Shown here in pieces: positions 34,425-48,200 of a stretch of DNA of 64,000 bases. The stretch is from Numida meleagris (Eukaryota; Chordata; Aves; Galliformes; Numididae). The notes beneath the pieces were generated by a model that worked only from the letters and a program-made list of their open reading frames with translations, was not told where the DNA came from and made no database searches. The position numbers and the translations under genes were made by a program. Numbering within the stretch: position 1 is the first letter of the stretch; each line of letters starts with the position of its first letter. The stretch lies in NCBI RefSeq assembly GCF_002078875.1, contig NC_034421.1:4607800-4671799 (forward strand), in the 5' to 3' direction.

Positions 34425-37400
34425 AATGGGGCCACAGCAGCTATGAAAAGCTCCAGCCCCATTTGCTCGAGGGGCTTCTCTCTGAGGACTGCGGTGTGTG
34501 TGTGTGGCCTGAAGGTCACTCTTTCTCACAGAGGTTTTTCTTTCCTGTCTGAGCGAGAAGGGGAGGCTGTTAGCGTTCAGCCTTGTAAGCAGTTTCCCTT
34601 TGCTCTTGCGCAGGCAATACTGATGAATTTGGTCTCTAAGTGAAGATTATTTATCTTGGTTTTAACCCTGTACAGGAGGGGAACTTGGCTGTGTTTGCCC
34701 TGCAGAAACAAACGCTGACCCCCCCTCTCTTTTGCTTTAAATATTCCTCCTATGTTCCCATCTCCAGGAAAAGTCATTATCTCCGGACGGTTTCTTGAAA
34801 CCCGATTGCTTTTGTATTCTGGTCATAAGCAGAGCACTGTTCAAAGCGTGAGTGAGTCGTGGCTGCTTTTATCACAACGACAGCCCATTATTGGCACTTT
34901 TCCCTTTTTAGTGCTTCACTAGAGAAAGGCAGGGAAAAATGGGACAGAAATCTAGGAAAGGAAGGGTAATTTACAGTTCACAAAGGAGCAGTAAAAATTA
35001 ATTAGCTGTCTGAGGATCCATTCCAACCCGGGCCACAGAGCTTGTGCCAGCGCTTTGCATGGCATAAACTGTCTTTGCTGTGCTGGGCTGCTGGGATTGG
35101 GTTTGTGCTGGGAAATCAGGGCTCTGTGATGATGCAGGAGTCCTTTGGGGCATGCAAAGTGTGTATGCACACCTAATTCAGTGTGCCAGGGAGACACGAT
35201 GGTGCATACAACTCAGGTCATTACATGCTGAACTGGCTACTTATGACGTTCTCTATTAGTTGTCACAGTAACTGCTCATGTAAATTACGGATGCACTTAG
35301 CCACATAATTTAGCACTGAGCTCTTTTGAAAATCCAGGCCTCGCTGCTCTTCTTTTTCTGTGTTGGTGTCTAGACATCGCATCCTCATGGTCCAATTCCA
35401 AGAGGGGACAGATCCCCAGAGGCACTGGAGGTGCGACAAGACAGCAGCCAGATGGGCTTCGGGCCAGCTTGGGCCTGCTGCGGGATGCAGGAACGGAGCG
35501 ACTCCAGCATCTTCCCAACCACGTTGCCAGCCTTCCAGCCAAGCTTGAGATCTCCACCTGGAGAAAGAACTTCACAAATCAGAAATGTCCTAAATTGGAT
35601 CCTTTTTTGGTGCATCATTTTCAAAACTGTAATTTCCATTTGAGAACTATTTGTCCTGATCCTGAGCGTCAGCTGAACTCGTTTTTTTTTTTTTTTTCCT
35701 GTCGTTTAATTTAGGCAGCAGATGCCATCAGAATGTTAATGCCTTCTTAATTCTCACCTACATGCTTTTATTCTTATTAATTTGTTATCTGGGGCTTTAA
35801 TATTCTATTTTTTTCCTACTTTGATCAGTTGAAATAATTTGATGGCAACATTTCAACAGGGCTTGCAATGGGAAAGTGGGTAATGGTGCATCACCAATGT
35901 GTGTTGCTGTGTATCCTGCAGCGTGCTCAGCTGTTGTACTGAGAGAGCATGAATCATGTGATGTTTTTAGGTGATTATAGATGAGGCCTCGCTTATCCCT
36001 GCTGTGAATACCCAGAGAGGGAACAACCTCACAGGGACTGTTTCCCTGGCTGAAGATTTTGCAATTGAGGGGCTGGCCTGTAGAAGAGTGGCTGAGCTTG
36101 CGTTCAACTTGTTGGGCAGCTGCCCAACTGCAGTGGGTGCTCTTGGTCAACACTCTGAAACCACTGGTAGGGGAAGGCAATGGAGGGGTACCCACAAGTA
36201 CCCCTCTTCTTGGCTCAGGAATGGCAGCAGGGTGTGATGCTTTATGCTCTTGTTATCATTATTCAGGGAATTTCTCTCTGCTCTCATTATTGTTATTTAG
36301 GGGTTGGAATACACTTCTCGGGTTATCCCCAGATTGTCTGGGAAAAGCACAGGACTGGGTTTCATTTTATTCCACCAATACTATTGCAGATAGCAGAGGG
36401 GCAGAACAACATCTCATTGGATCTTACCTGTAGGATGAGGGGTGTAGAAAGCTGCAGAGTTACACGGTTGGGTTTAGTAGAGTTACAAAGAAGTTTTCAA
36501 AGTTGGGAGTCTTGTGTTCAAGTGAGAAATGGCCTACGCTGTGAGGCTCAAACATGTTTGGGTGAAGCCCCAATCCAGACATGCCGTATTGACTTAAAGC
36601 CTGGCAATTCTGCATGAGTTCTTACACAGTATGTGAGATCCGAGCCAGGCAAACGTTAGCAGTTCTATGTGCTCAGAAGTACTGACTGCATTCTCTGGAG
36701 CACAGTGGCTCCGGCTTGCAGCTTGCCTGTGTCCAGGCAGCTCGAAGGGTGACTGAAGTGGTAACAAGCTCGTGAAAGAAAATCTGTGCATTTAGAGCAA
36801 AGGCTTTACGAGTCAGGGGCCAGCATCCAACTGCATCCAACAGCTGCAATCCAACAGTTCGGTGGGAAAAATCTGAGCGGGTTGAAACTGTGCCTTTCGT
36901 TTGAGCAGATGCAGTCCATCTGCTGATAGGATCAGGGATGGGACAACATCCTCTGGAGAGCTGGGATTAGGATGCACAAGTGGTGCATGCAAATTAGGCA
37001 TCAGATTATGCACATGAGAAGCACAATGATTTTTGGTATTTTGCTTGGCTTCCAAGTTCAGATTTGAAGTCCTCTCCTTCTGGTGCATGAAGGCCCCAGT
37101 TTCCAAGTCCAGGTCCTTCCACAGGCTTTGCCCTGTCCGTCACCCTTGAAACTCAGTCCCATTAAGAGACGATAGCTTTCTGCCTGATGCGAACTGCTGC
37201 ATGGCACATCAGATATTGTGTACAGGACTTGAAGAGGTCGATGAGAGCCATCTGAATCATTCATTACCCAGTGAAGTAGGTGAATGTCTGCTATTGTCCT
37301 TCTCCTTGTGGAGAAGGATGCTCAAGCACAAAAAGGCTGAGAGATTTATTGAAGGTACCTGAGGGAAGCATTGCTCAGAAATAGTTCTTGGTTCCATGCT

Positions 37401-38630
37401 CGGACAATTATTCTCCACCCGTTTCTCTCTGAAAATCATATATAGGGATTATTGTTACTACAGATGGTCACTTTATGCAGTAGAAAAATTATAGTGTGAA
37501 TTCAGTCTTCTCCCACTGTTTTTTAGAGGTCCATCAATCAATCACAATTCGATAAGCTCTCTCTTGCTAGGTATTCTATGTGCTTGGTAGTTCATTGGGT
37601 CCACGTGGAAGTTTTCCTGATTCTTGTTCAAAGAAATGAGGCTCTTTTTAAAAACAAGGAAATCCTAAATTTTAGATCAGCACTCCCTGGGGCTGCGGGG
37701 AAGGATTCATTCTCCATGCTTCCTGCATGTGTTCTTTTCTTCTCAGTAGCCTTTGTGCTTTCATGAACAATGCTTATTTGTGCTGTTATTGCAACCAGAC
37801 CTTGACTTGGGCACCAGTAGTGTTAGGTGCTGTACAAACACAGAGCAGCTGGGTGGTCCTTGTCCTAAAGAACTTATGATCAAAAGAGAAGGGGATCACG
37901 ATGTACAGTGTACTGCAGGTCAGGTCTTTCTTTATCCTTCCAGCTCTAGCACAATCACGAGAGGTAAATAATAGAGAGAACAGAATGGGAAGAAGGTCTT
38001 CTGCTTGAAGTACATATTCAAGGCAATTCCAGGACAGTGGGAAAGAGAGAAATTCATATACATGCACTAGTAAATATGTACAAATGAGGGACTTGAAGAG
38101 ATCTTCTGCCTGTTTGAAAGCAACTTAATTCTCTCTAAATCAGACTCAGCAATTCAAGTAGCAGCTAGGGTGGTCTTGACTTCCAACCAGTACAAGAGCC
38201 AACCTTTTGATCCCTGGATCTTTTGCACTGTCTGTTTCTTTCTCTCTTTTTCTCCTGCTTTTCTCAGCTTAATGCTCAAGCTTACCCAGAAAAGCCTGTT
38301 CTTTTCCCAGCTGGCTGCATCTCGGCAGAGTCTGTGGCCCTCTTCCATTCCAGGCCTGCTTGACCTTGCCTCATAACCAGATGTTTCACTGGAGAATTTT
38401 CACTTGGGAGAGCCTGGGCTGCATTCAGCTGCTGCTGAACTCTGCCTAGGCCAAGCGGCTGTGAACAAAAACAGCCAAGAAAAACAAACCCTTTTCTAAA
38501 AAGAGTTGGCCAAGGACAGAGCTGGATCCAGGGATGCAGAGGGATGTTTGTGAGGCTGCAGAGAGAAGCTCATCTGCCATCCTTGATCTTCAAAGCTGGG
38601 TTCAATTCACTGAAGTATTGTTTTGGGAGG

Positions 38631-38686
<56 letters not shown>

Positions 38687-41600
38687 TTATTTATTTGGTT
38701 TTCAGATAGCTGGTTTCCAAATCCAGTTTGGAGAAACTTGACAGAGAGATCCCTTCCAACACTGCCTGCGGTACATCATGCTTGTCACAGCTGCCTCTGC
38801 ATTTGGGTGAGTTTCTGGCCAAGAGCACTTAGAAAGTGGTGACCTGAAAGCCACAGGACCAGAAATCAGAAGAACTCCATAGCAGAACAATTAGTCAGAA
38901 ACATCCTTTCTTCTGAGAGGCATATCATGATCCTGCCAAGATTTCTCCTCTGCGAGACTTTCTATGCTGCCTGTCCCCGAACGTCTCCTACTGCTCAGCA
39001 GACATCCAGCACTGTGTTCAGACATTTATTCCATACTCAGTGTTCCCTCAGAAAGAAATGTGCCATCTCTTTCTCCTACTTGTTTAACTCCCCTCCTTGC
39101 AGCTCTGTACCAGCTAGACCTGAAGCTGTTGCTGTAGGAAATCTCGAGATGTCATGGCCATGGCCCATGGCCATTTTTTCCATTTATCCACTTCTGGCCC
39201 GATAAATCACTTTTAATAACCAGAGTGCAGTTCTAATGTAAGCTAGATCACTTGAACCTAATCAGAGTATTGAAGCTGGTTGTGGTGATATCTGAGCACC
39301 TGCGACTTCCTCGGAGCAGCTAGAATTCAGGCCTGCCAAGCCAATGGTTTTTCCAGCTTATGCTGCAATGACACATCCCTCTTCGGGGTGATTAATCACT
39401 TCCAGAGATAGCATTAAGATCAGTTACACCAAGGTAAGGAGGAGATGAATAGGGCCATGGGACAGGCATGGCTTTCTAATTCTCAAATTGAAAAGTTTTC
39501 TGACTTTCCAGACGTTTGCTTCGGCACCTTGAGGAGACATTCCTCTTTTGTAAGGAGTTCTGGGGTTGCATTGCTCAGCACTCTGGGCACAAGGAGAGAG
39601 CTGGAAAGAGGAAGAGATCCGATAACACTATTTTGCCCTCCGTGCTTAGCTCAACACCTCGATCTGTTTTAAACATCCACTTCATCATTCCTGCTGTCCA
39701 ATATCCCACATTGGCCCCAGCGAGAGCTATTTTAATCCCTCATCATTCATCAGGAGGCCCCTTCCTGTTCCCTTTCTGTCTGCTGCCGCATGCATGTATG
39801 TGCATCTCTCCACCAAGAAATCCCCTCTGCTAGCTCGGAAAGGTCACCCAGGGATATTAACAAACAGCAGGTGTAAAATTAACAGCTGGTGCAGTTCCAA
39901 TCATCTGGCAGGAAGGAAAACGTTGGACAATAGGTAGAGCCAGGGTAAAGTTTCCAGCTGAAGGTTGATTGCCTGATATAGGGCTGCAGATCGGTGGGCT
40001 GGGAACTCTCCTAAGAATGTGAAACCGATAGGGTATTAGCAGGCCCTCTCTTCCCCTCCAACACAATTGTTTTCAGCTTGCTCAAAAATATTTGGAAATG
40101 TTACCAAGCGAGACGTGTGGGTGAGAAGGCATCGTGCAGCCAATCAGCTGGGGAGAACGCAGCCCTCCCCTTGAATTTCAAACTTTTGTCTTCCCTAATG
40201 GAAAGGGAGGTGAACTGTCCGTGGTTGGTTTTGGGATCTTAAAGAATTTGGATGAGTTCCTGTAGCACAGTAACAAGAGGTGCTCTCAAGAATTACAGAA
40301 ATTGCAGAGAGATGGCAAGATAGATGGGTGGATATAGGATCAGTAAGGAAAGCGTTCTGATCCCTTATCATTTTTGTTAGTTTCCCTGCATGAAACAATG
40401 GGAGTATTGCTGAATAATGGCATCTCCGTGGTGTTTTGGAGGCATAAATGGTTATTTGTTAGGCCCTGACTGGCGTCAGAACAGTGATTTGAGTTCATGA
40501 GCACTGGAGTAAGATCGCTGTGTAATGCAGGCTGTGGGCATACCCAGGGAAAGCTGGCAGCAGTGAGAACAGTGAAGACGGAAGAGAAAGGAGAAGGATG
40601 TTGAGAAGGTTGAGTTAAACCCTGGCGAGCTGAGGTGCTCTGCAAGTATGAGGGAGAATGCAGGAGCTGGACCCAATGCGGAGAGTTTGGCCAGAGGTTT
40701 CAACACACTGTCCTCACTCTGCCAGAATTCAAACACAGAAGTCTTGCCTCTGTGAAGGAAGAGAAAGCAAGCTGGGATTGCTGCCCCTCTAGGCCAGATA
40801 GCTGACACATTGTCTGTCCTCTCCTTCAACAGGTTTGTTATGAGCTCCATCCATCACGACACAATCAGTGCTGAAAAAGTGTTATCGTGGGTCTCTGAGG
40901 TTACACAGGGACCCCGCTGCTCATGCTTAGCAGAGAGCCCACGCACGCACTGTGCTGACAACGATGGCTGTGCTGGAGGAGGGCTGATAGCGCCGTGTAA
41001 CCCTGACATACGTTGTCAGCAGCGCTGCCATCGCCAGCGAGAGCAGAGGGGAGGACTGAAATTCTCCTGTGCAATTGGACGAATCTGACACCTCGTTCTT
41101 GTGTCCTCGTGGCTCGGCCACTTGACATTTCTAAACAATCTCAAGCAAGTTCACTGGAAAACTATCCCATGTCAGGAGCTGATGATGTCAAGGCTAATAA
41201 CAGTCCTGGGTTCCAATCCTCCTGATCCTTCAGGCAAGGACCTCAAGATTTGGCTCCAACTCAATAACAAGGTCTGTCACGTCAACGGTGGCTTTTTATG
41301 AATCCTGGTGCAAGCCGTTCCCAAACAAAGTGTGCTCCTTTGGTTTTCGGTGCAGGAAAAGGCAAGTGGATATCAAAGGCAGCTTCTCTCCTCCTTGTCT
41401 GGAGCAGAAAATACTGGTGAGCTGGAACAATCCACTGCACTTGGCCTTAGAGCAGGAGATAGGGACAGGGATAAATATTTATCTGGGAAATTCTTCTCAT
41501 CTCCTCTGGAACAGTGCAAGCAGATTGTCTTCATCTCTAGAGAAGATGGGATTTTCCATGTCCCCTTCCATCATTTGGATGCTAGCAATGCCACTTGGCT

Positions 41601-44600
41601 GCTTTTGTTCATGTTACAATGGACCTCAGGAAGAGGGAGCTGAGCCATGTTGGGAAATGAGGGAGGTAGCGGGGATCTTGTTGGCTCACTAAAGGAATTG
41701 TAGGATGACATTTGCTTGGCTATTACATTCTAATCCTGACACCCCGTTGAGAGTAATGCCACTGGAATGGTGTCCAAAATGATGATTATAACCACTTCCT
41801 ATTTCTAATCTCCTTTTAATAAGAAAAACAATGGTCATCATCCTCCCAATAATGACGCTGCTCTGCCCTTCCAGATATCAGAACATTATAAGGCACTGGT
41901 TAATTAGCACTGATGTCTCTCTACAGGCCTTTTGCTGAATTGAGGCCTCCCGTGCAGCTCAGCCCAGCAGGCACAAGCCAGCAGGTACCAACAGGGCACT
42001 ACAGAAATGCTGCGCCCGCTTTTCCGATGGCCTTATTTTACGAAGGAGCATTTGAGTCATGGAGAAATAAGGGGACGTGCTCCATGTCCCTTGGTGAGTC
42101 AGTGGCAGGGAACAGATTCCTCTGTTCGCATCTTGCCGTTTTTCTGCCAAATGGCCTTTTTGCTATTTTTTTTTTAGAAGGCATTTGTAACAAGGTTCCT
42201 AAATATGTACCCTGATGTTCAGAATTGCTGAGTGCTCACTAGTTCCCCTCCAGGCAGTACCTAAATAAGATATCCATGGGGAAATACTGCCTTGTCCTGA
42301 ACACCACCAGCCTCTAAAAGTTATTTCTATTTGTGCTCTCATGCAACTTATTGCAGGTGGACACTATCTCTGCACACCCATCCGACCTGGTGTACCCAGA
42401 ACCAGAGCAAGACAAGGAAGACCACATCAGATAGCTCCAGTTTCCTGAACTGCTATTCATAGTGGTGTGACTATTTCACATATTCATTCTAAGGACACAC
42501 CTCAAGATACGAAGTCCTTTGGCTGAAAGGGTTTGAGCTATGGCTGTCACATGTCTTAGCTCAGGGAAATTTGGTCCATGCTGCTTGGCAGAGTGAGGCT
42601 GTGCTGATGGACTGTTCCTGACCATGGAGTGAATGGATTTCTCCATTTGCAAAGCACTTACTTCCTGCTGGCTTGTAGGAATGTTCTGCAGAATCTCTCT
42701 CCATTGAAGGTCAGAAGATTTCAGGTATCTCCTGAGATCCAAGAACCAGGGCTCTGATGTGCTATCAAAGCAGGAAGGAGAAGACAGCATGAGGTTAGCA
42801 AAACAGTGTTCATAGTTCAGACAGCAAGTCCAATTATCCAGCACTTAGGCATCAGGAAGATACAGATAAGAGGTCTCAGATTTAGCTCCTCTCTTCTTTC
42901 TGCAAGTTAATGTTCTTTTCTCTTTTCTTTCTTTCTTTTTTTTTCTTCTTAAGCAGACAATCAAATCTGTGATAGCAAATTTTGAGATGAAAGGAAAAGA
43001 TTGTCTCTGCAGAGAATGGAAAGAACCATTTTGGCTCTGGGGTAAGTTTAGTGATCCACCTGGGGCATGGGTGACTGTCATTCCACACACATTAAACAGG
43101 AACTTGTGAGCTTGTTGCAAGAGTAACTGGATGAAATCCTGCAGCTGTTTTACGTACGGGTTATCAGACCGAATGGGCGATCCTGTCTGGCCACAAAATA
43201 GTTGAGTCTGTGGTATATCATTTGCTGTACTGGGTACACCTTAACTGAGCTCCTCTTATGCTTCCATCAGGGCTATTTATGTACAGTTAGAATGTAGGAG
43301 CCTAGCCTCTGACTACTGTGAAAAGAGTCAATTGAAAATAATAAAGCTCCTGCAGTATTAGATAATATGAAAACCTTAATGGAAGCTCTGCTTTATAGCT
43401 TCATCCATTTGTTCTCCACTGCGAGGGACCAGATTGCCAAAACAAGAGGTGTTATCACCAAGCTGATAGGAGCCATCTCCTCTCCTTCCCCCGAGTATTT
43501 ATTAGCTCCTCTAACACACAAGCTCTCATCCGCTGTTGGTTTTCTCATAGGAGAGCTTCCCAGTTAGTTTCCTCCTCTCCTCACTGCACAGCCACCCACT
43601 GACAGCTTTGCAGTCGTCGGAATGCTTGTAGACCTCCAGCATACAGCAAAGATTTACGGAGCATCAGCAAGCAACCCATACGCTAACCCAGCAGCACAGT
43701 GCTGAGGGTTGTTTTTATTTTCTGGGATAATTGTTGTTTTTAGAAGAGTTTCTTCCTTAACATCCTGCTTCTAAAAGTCCATCCATTCATCCAAGCCTGT
43801 TTTCCACCAAGAGCAATGGCTCTGAGCTCTGTTCTAAGTATAGAGTATGTAAGTAGTATGGAGTATGTATAGGGTGTGATGTCCATGGCACTCACTCGTT
43901 CTGACTCCTTCTGATTACCTGGGTATGTCAGAAAAAAGGTCCATCTCTCCAAGAAGGGTCTTAACACCCGATGTGAGGGCCAGGCAGCAGAAAACCCCTG
44001 CTTCTCTAAGCCTTTTCTATCTACCACAGAGCTGCTTTAATCTCCCCCTCCTTGCCCTTTGCATGATGCAGTGGGGTGGAGAGGAAGCAGTTCTGTGAAT
44101 CGAAAACTCTCCTACCCTTCCTTTCCCACACAAACTAACTCCCAGCCTTTGCCTGCTTCTGTTCCAGCCCCCTTCTGAGCGTGCTCTCATTAAGACCCCA
44201 GAGGGAGGAGGTGATGCTCTGAAATTGTCTTAATTGCTCTTGTTTATGCTGGTTACGATGGCAATAAGTTGCCATGCAGAGGAGGCTTTCTTCAGATGTG
44301 CAGGCTCTCCATTGTTCTGCATTCTGAAGGATTGTCTGTAGGCAGCTCCAAGTCATTTACAACAATAGATTAAGATGAAGATCAGTAATACTCAGTGACT
44401 CACAGTCACACACACGCGAGAGCCACCAATCGCTGAGACCTGCCACCGGATTCGAGGGAAGGTTAAACGGTGCTGCTGTGCTCTTGCAGGATGCTGACAA
44501 GGTAATGCTCTGCACTTGCACAGTTTCTGCTATCCAAGAGCTCCCCAAACATGAATGGAGAATGCGGTTTTGCTGGGGCAGGCAATGACTGTTGCAATCA

Positions 44601-45040
44601 CCGGAAAGCAGGAAACTGGAAAAGGGCGTGTTTTTTGTCCAGTGTAATCCTTGATCTAACCACCAGGCACCCACTCTGTCCTGCAGACCCTAAAGGTCTT
44701 TCATGCATGCTGTGTGCTGCCTGTGCAGTGTCCTGTTACTTAAAAACTGTCAGAAATCTCCGTCCTGCAGGCTCCTCCCCAGGGCTCTGCAGTACAGCCT
44801 CCGAGTCTTCATTTGGCAGAGACACACTGGAGATGACATCGGGATATCCCAGCTGTGAGCTTGGCTCCTTCTAACCCACTGTTCAGACTTAAGGCTTCAG
44901 CTGGGGCTGGCCACATTGGAATTGGATACTTTGCTTTCCATTCTTACTTTTCTGAATAGTCTCAGTGTGCTGGATCAGAATCAATGACACCTCAGAACCT
45001 TCCGAGCCATCCCTTGAACTAAGAAGTCTGTGTGCCACCT
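34425..45040. other. intergenic region without a recognised gene (part 2)
   Basis: About 10.6 kb with only short chance reading frames. It contains T runs (35681-35698), a tetranucleotide microsatellite (38632-38696), a 21-bp palindrome (39154-39174), AT-rich enhancer-like stretches (35715-35830, 41740-41930, 43330-43570) and a polypyrimidine tract at about 42908-42953. I see no coding exon, RNA gene or long repeat. Confidence 0.6.
38632..38696. repeat. (TATC)n microsatellite
   Basis: About 14 uninterrupted TATC/ATCT units from 38632 to about 38687, followed by about three ATTT units. A long pure tetranucleotide array of this kind is likely to vary in length between individuals. Confidence 0.97.
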
Positions 45041-45042
45041 TT

Positions 45043-45205
45043 CATAGAATCGGAGAATCTTAAAGGTTGGAAAAGGCCTCTAAGATCATCAAGTCCAGCC
45101 ACCAACCCACCACCACCACGCCCACTATATCCCCTGTGTCCTTGGCTAGGAGATGTACCTGTCCTCCTACCATGTCCCTGTAGAACCCATGCTCTTGACT
45201 CTTAA
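45043..45205 (-). mobile_element. CR1 LINE 3' fragment
   Basis: On the plus strand it starts 'catagaatcggagaatctta', then 'aaggttggaaaaggcctcta' and 'agatcatcaagtccagccac', the reversed 3' end of a CR1 element. The inner boundary near 45205 is uncertain. Confidence 0.85.
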
Positions 45206-48200
45206 GTCCGTTACAGAGCTTTGTCAAGCTGCTGAAGATCCTTAGCTCTGTACCCTGATTTTTGCCTACTTTCAGTGTTTGAATATTGACAACATCCAAA
45301 ATTCTGGTATCAATTAGTTGTGGTGCTCTGTGTTGCTGTATTGCAAGTACTCCAGACAAGGGAAGAAATACGTTCCAGCAGAATGTGGAAGTTTCCCTTG
45401 CTCAGTCCACAAGTAGCATGCTTCATTGGGTCTGGCTAATTTTTTTCCCCATATAAAGCAGGGCAGTGTCTGCATAATATTGTGCATTACGAAAACACCA
45501 GATCTCAAGAGCCTGACGGTGGGCCAGGCCCCAAGTGTGCTGCTGAGCAATTACCGAGTCTCTGCCTGCCTCAAGCTGAAAAGACCTGGGAGCAGCAGCT
45601 CAGGACCTGACCCCTGATTAGATCTGTGTGCTTTTCCATATTCATAAAAACAGGAGTGTACTCATACAGGGTCAGCAAAGGGCCATCTGATTTAGTATCC
45701 TGTCAGATGTAGCCCAATGGCAAGTGCCCAGGAAGGACCAGGAATACTCTTCTTCCATAAATATTCATTTCGTTTGGAAGCATAGCTTATGTAAATGGTT
45801 AAAGTTCAATGTAATTAGTAACTCTCCGTGGATTTCTCTTCCACAAAGTTTCCCAGACTCCCCTAAATGTATACACATTTTTGGCTTCTGCAGAGTCCTG
45901 TGGCCAGGAGTCCTTCAGCTTAAGCACACATCTCCTTCCATTTGAGCCTGACATGTCCGTGTTTCCTGGAGGTTTGGAACCACCAGCATTTTGGCTATCA
46001 ATGTACACACTCATGAAGATCTTGAGTTAGGGATACATTTGGTGGTTAAGTGTCAAAGTTCTGCCTTCACCATCCTTTTGAATCCACTGGCTGCTGTGAA
46101 TCCACACAGCTGTGTGGTCACCATGCTGGAAGGCGAAATGCAGGAGAACTTTGAGACCTTTGGATGAAGTCCTGCCAAGCACCTGCATGAGGCACCAGCA
46201 GTGACCTGCAGAGCTGTCCCCTCGGAGTCCCCGTGCGTTGTCATTGCACAACGGTGACATCTCCCAAACTTTGGAGCGGATGGGATTGTGGATCCAGAAG
46301 AGGGCAATGGTGACACATCCTCACTGGTGCTCTGAGCACCAAATCAGCTGAGGACAGCCACGGTGGGAATACAGCCAAGTAGCCAAACCACCTTGGCTAG
46401 CAAATCTGTGTGTTCCTGGCTGTTTTGTGGCAAGCAGATTGAAGTGGGAGGCAGCTTTCATCTACTGTCTCAGGTCAGATGGGACTGTCAGTCAATTGTT
46501 AATTATGAGTCTTCTTCTTACTAATTTCTGTAACTTCTATCACCATGGCAGCTAACTGCTGTGGAAAGATTCAGCCAGAAAAAGGAGAAGACAACCAAAC
46601 TTTTCATAGCGAGGGAACAGGAACTAGCTGCAGAGGAGGAGGGGTGGAGGGAGAGAGAGATCTGTGAATTGTTTTCTAGGAGCGTCTGAGCCGTGCCTTG
46701 GAAGCTGGGCAGGTTTGGTTTGCACAGTCCTACCAAGGGGAGGGCAGGCTGTGTTCTATCTGCCCTGAGCTGAGTTTGTGCTCAGTTCCTCTGGCCCCAA
46801 CAGATGATGAATGCACGGTGCCTTTTCATTTCACAGGATGCTTGGCACGAGGATTTTTCTCAGTCTATGCCAATTACTGGGAAACTGCCTTATTATCCCA
46901 TGTTCTCTACCCTGACCTGGTCAGTCAATCAGTTTTAATCTCTGGTGATAGCTGCGTGTCTGTACAGGGAGAGAGGAGGAAAAAATTGACAGCACTTTAA
47001 ACCTGATTAATTTTTAAACTTCCTCCCTTTCTGCTGATTGCATGGCTTTTGCCCTGATGCTGGACACGTTCTTTCCTCCGTGTGTCACTTCCAGAGGAAC
47101 ACTGTGGAAATGAAATGCCATCACCTGGCGGGGCTGGATGGAAAGTCCTATGCTGTGACCATACAGGACCTTCTTCTGTCACTGCAGCAGGGCCACGGGA
47201 ATGTCGTGACACAGTGCAAGAGTACATCTGTAACACGGGCACAGCAGCTTGCTGGGGAGCATCAAGGCAACAGCCATTTTCTTGCTGTTTTGCAGCCACA
47301 CAATGCTATTCTTGCCAAAATGACTCTATCTGACCTGTTCAGCAATGTTCATTTCTGATGAAGCTTTCCAGCCTGTAGGTATCTCCTTTCACACCTGTCT
47401 TACCATTTCCATTTAGAAGGATTTAATTTAGAAACCCATTGTACCCGGTCCTGCACAGACCGAGCCAATTTATTTTGCATAATGCCTCAGCACTGTGCAC
47501 TTTAAGGAAACAGACTGTCACAATTGTGTGCTGGAGGGAGGGCTGGGCTCTTGCTTCAGGCACTGGTTTGAGATCCAGGAGGAGCAGACCCTGCTCAGAC
47601 AGTGCCCACAGATTTCACGAGCCCTTTGTCAAATCACATTGCCTTGAACCAGGCATCTGTAATCCGGAAAATAATCAACACAGTGACTGTTCCCTACCTC
47701 TGGTTTAAGGGGAATGAATACAGAACCTAGAAAGCATCGAAGTCCTTGTTCTACGTGCTGCACAAACAACGAAATGCTGCTCCCTGCACCGGAGATCTTT
47801 GGTGGTCAGTGCAAGATGGAGACAACAGGTGCAAGCCTGCTGAGAGGCAATGGATAAATGAACAAAAGAAGCAGTGAAATGAGGCAGAGCTGAATGCAAA
47901 GAGACCCTGGGCACTGCCCACTGGATGCTGCTGGCATTTCCATTGGCATCATGCTGGGGAGGGATGGGAAGGGGGGAGCTGAGCAGCCCGTGGGCGCCTG
48001 CAGAAGGACGCCTGTGGGTGCTGTCCCCAGCAAGCCTGGGGGACAGAGAAGCCGTGATATGCCGGAGGGAGGCACAGCCACCCCCTGAGAGAGTGCAGCT
48101 GGCAACGTTCGATCTTCTCATTCACTCGTGTGTTCTGTTTGTTCTCTAAATGTCTCTGGGCTGTGCTTTGCACGTCGCTTTTCCTTCCTTCTCTTTGTCA

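Noticed and set aside
38632..38696. Regular array that might suggest a CRISPR-like repeat
   Set aside because: It is a simple TATC microsatellite in a vertebrate genome with no spacers.
38745..38765. 'gagatcccttccaacact' resembling a CR1 terminus
   Set aside because: No CR1 sequence precedes it, so it is probably chance.
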